Assembly: GCA_003694775.1 (NCBI GenBank)
Contig: RFJV01000309.1
Coordinates: 1 to 12,081 of the forward strand
Length of the DNA: 12,081 bases
Direction of reading: 5' to 3'
DNA from: Chloroflexota bacterium
GTDB lineage: Bacteria; Chloroflexota; Anaerolineae; 4572-78; J111
Position numbers and translations under genes: made by a program. The notes under the pieces are model-generated. The model made no database searches and was not told where the DNA came from. It saw nothing but the letters and a program-made list of their open reading frames with translations. Below, piece by piece: positions 11,714 to 12,081 of this stretch; positions within the stretch are counted from its first letter, which is position 1; every line of letters begins with the position of its first letter.

Positions 11714-12081
11714 ATGAAATTCCCTGCAGAGAAAAACCAGCCGTCCCGGTATATAATTGATGTGTTTGTGCTGGTGGCAGGGGGAGTCCTTGCCTACGGG
11801 CTGGCGCGGCGTTTGGAGCTGTTTGAGTGGTTTTATGATTTCAGCCGGCGTCATGAAGCCTGGCAGTTAGACGAACTGCTGTCGGTTTTGATTGTCCTGT
11901 CTGTCCTGCTGGGTGTTCTGTTTGCCCGGCACTGGTACGAAACCCGGCAGTTGAACCGGAGGCTCCAGGCCGCGCTGGACGAAATCCATACCCTGCGGGG
12001 AATCATCCCTATCTGCTCTCACTGCAAGAAGATTCGGACGGATGAGGGCTACTGGCAGCAGTTAGAAGTCTACATCAGCCG
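11714..12081 (+). CDS. Membrane protein with CxHCKKIR module, partial (3' end beyond window)
   Basis: An open frame starting at ATG and running off the window edge (122 complete codons). It has two hydrophobic segments (about 13-31 and 53-71), then a charged coiled-coil-like linker (74-95: ETRQLNRRLQAALDEIHTL). From 96 it reads RGIIPICSHCKKIRTDEGYW, with Cys101 and Cys104. That Cys-x2-Cys-Lys-Lys-Ile-Arg block, followed by GYWxQLExYI, is a recurring module at the ends of PAS, receiver and histidine-kinase proteins. It usually continues with FSHGxCPxC, whose two Cys would complete a metal site just outside this window. It is therefore probably a membrane signalling protein rather than a kinase by itself (inference). 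The ribosome site is weak, and coupling to the four-cysteine gene 26 bp upstream is possible. Confidence 0.75.
   Translation, partial: MKFPAEKNQPSRYIIDVFVLVAGGVLAYGLARRLELFEWFYDFSRRHEAWQLDELLSVLIVLSVLLGVLFARHWYETRQLNRRLQAALDEIHTLRGIIPICSHCKKIRTDEGYWQQLEVYIS

Overview
The window reads as chromosomal DNA of a GC-rich bacterium, most likely Chloroflexota of the Anaerolineae type (inference). The pointers are a bacterial mevalonate-pathway decarboxylase, two single-pass membrane proteins with long Pro/Thr-rich stalks, zinc-ribbon/transmembrane/Fn3-like architecture, and TATAAT-type promoters. There is no phage, IS element, CRISPR array, rRNA or tRNA.

Layout. 1-128 is a 16-copy octamer array. It is followed on the minus strand by a gamma-glutamyltransferase-family gene (144-1745). 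This gene is divergent from a small degenerate response-regulator receiver (2025-2459, +). The receiver converges on a TPR-like/TM/Pro-Thr stalk gene (2612-3328, -) across a symmetric terminator. A divergent promoter region with short repeats leads to a zinc-ribbon protein of unknown function (3603-4304, +), which ends at a perfect 30-bp palindrome shared with the next minus-strand block. That block, in transcription order, is rseP-like site-2 protease (7652-6258), zinc-ribbon/TM/stalk/Fn3-like protein (6247-5372) and HEAT-repeat protein (5357-4353). Gaps are 10 and 14 nt and there is one strong promoter upstream. Further upstream on the same strand are a (di)phosphomevalonate decarboxylase (8764-7751) and a membrane-anchored alpha/beta hydrolase (10132-8873). 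The right end is on the plus strand. It holds an AT-rich RelE/ParE-Phd toxin-antitoxin pair with a palindromic operator, a small four-cysteine acidic protein, and the start of a membrane protein carrying the CxHCKKIR module often attached to signalling proteins.

How the parts may work together. The most interesting unit is the protease operon. An intramembrane protease with a roughly 90-residue extra segment is co-transcribed with a protein that has an RseA-like topology (cytosolic N-terminal metal-binding domain, one TM, exported sensor-like domain) and a cytosolic HEAT protein with an acidic tail. This suggests a regulated intramembrane proteolysis module without an obvious sigma factor (inference). 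The nearby TPR/TM/stalk protein has the same topology.

The second striking theme is in the intergenic DNA. Nearly every gap holds short tandem repeats of period 7 or 8. Four gene leaders (upstream of 3603, 7652, 8764 and 11397) share pyrimidine-rich heptamer arrays that end in a TTTAY heptamer. In three of them that final unit lies directly before the Shine-Dalgarno sequence.
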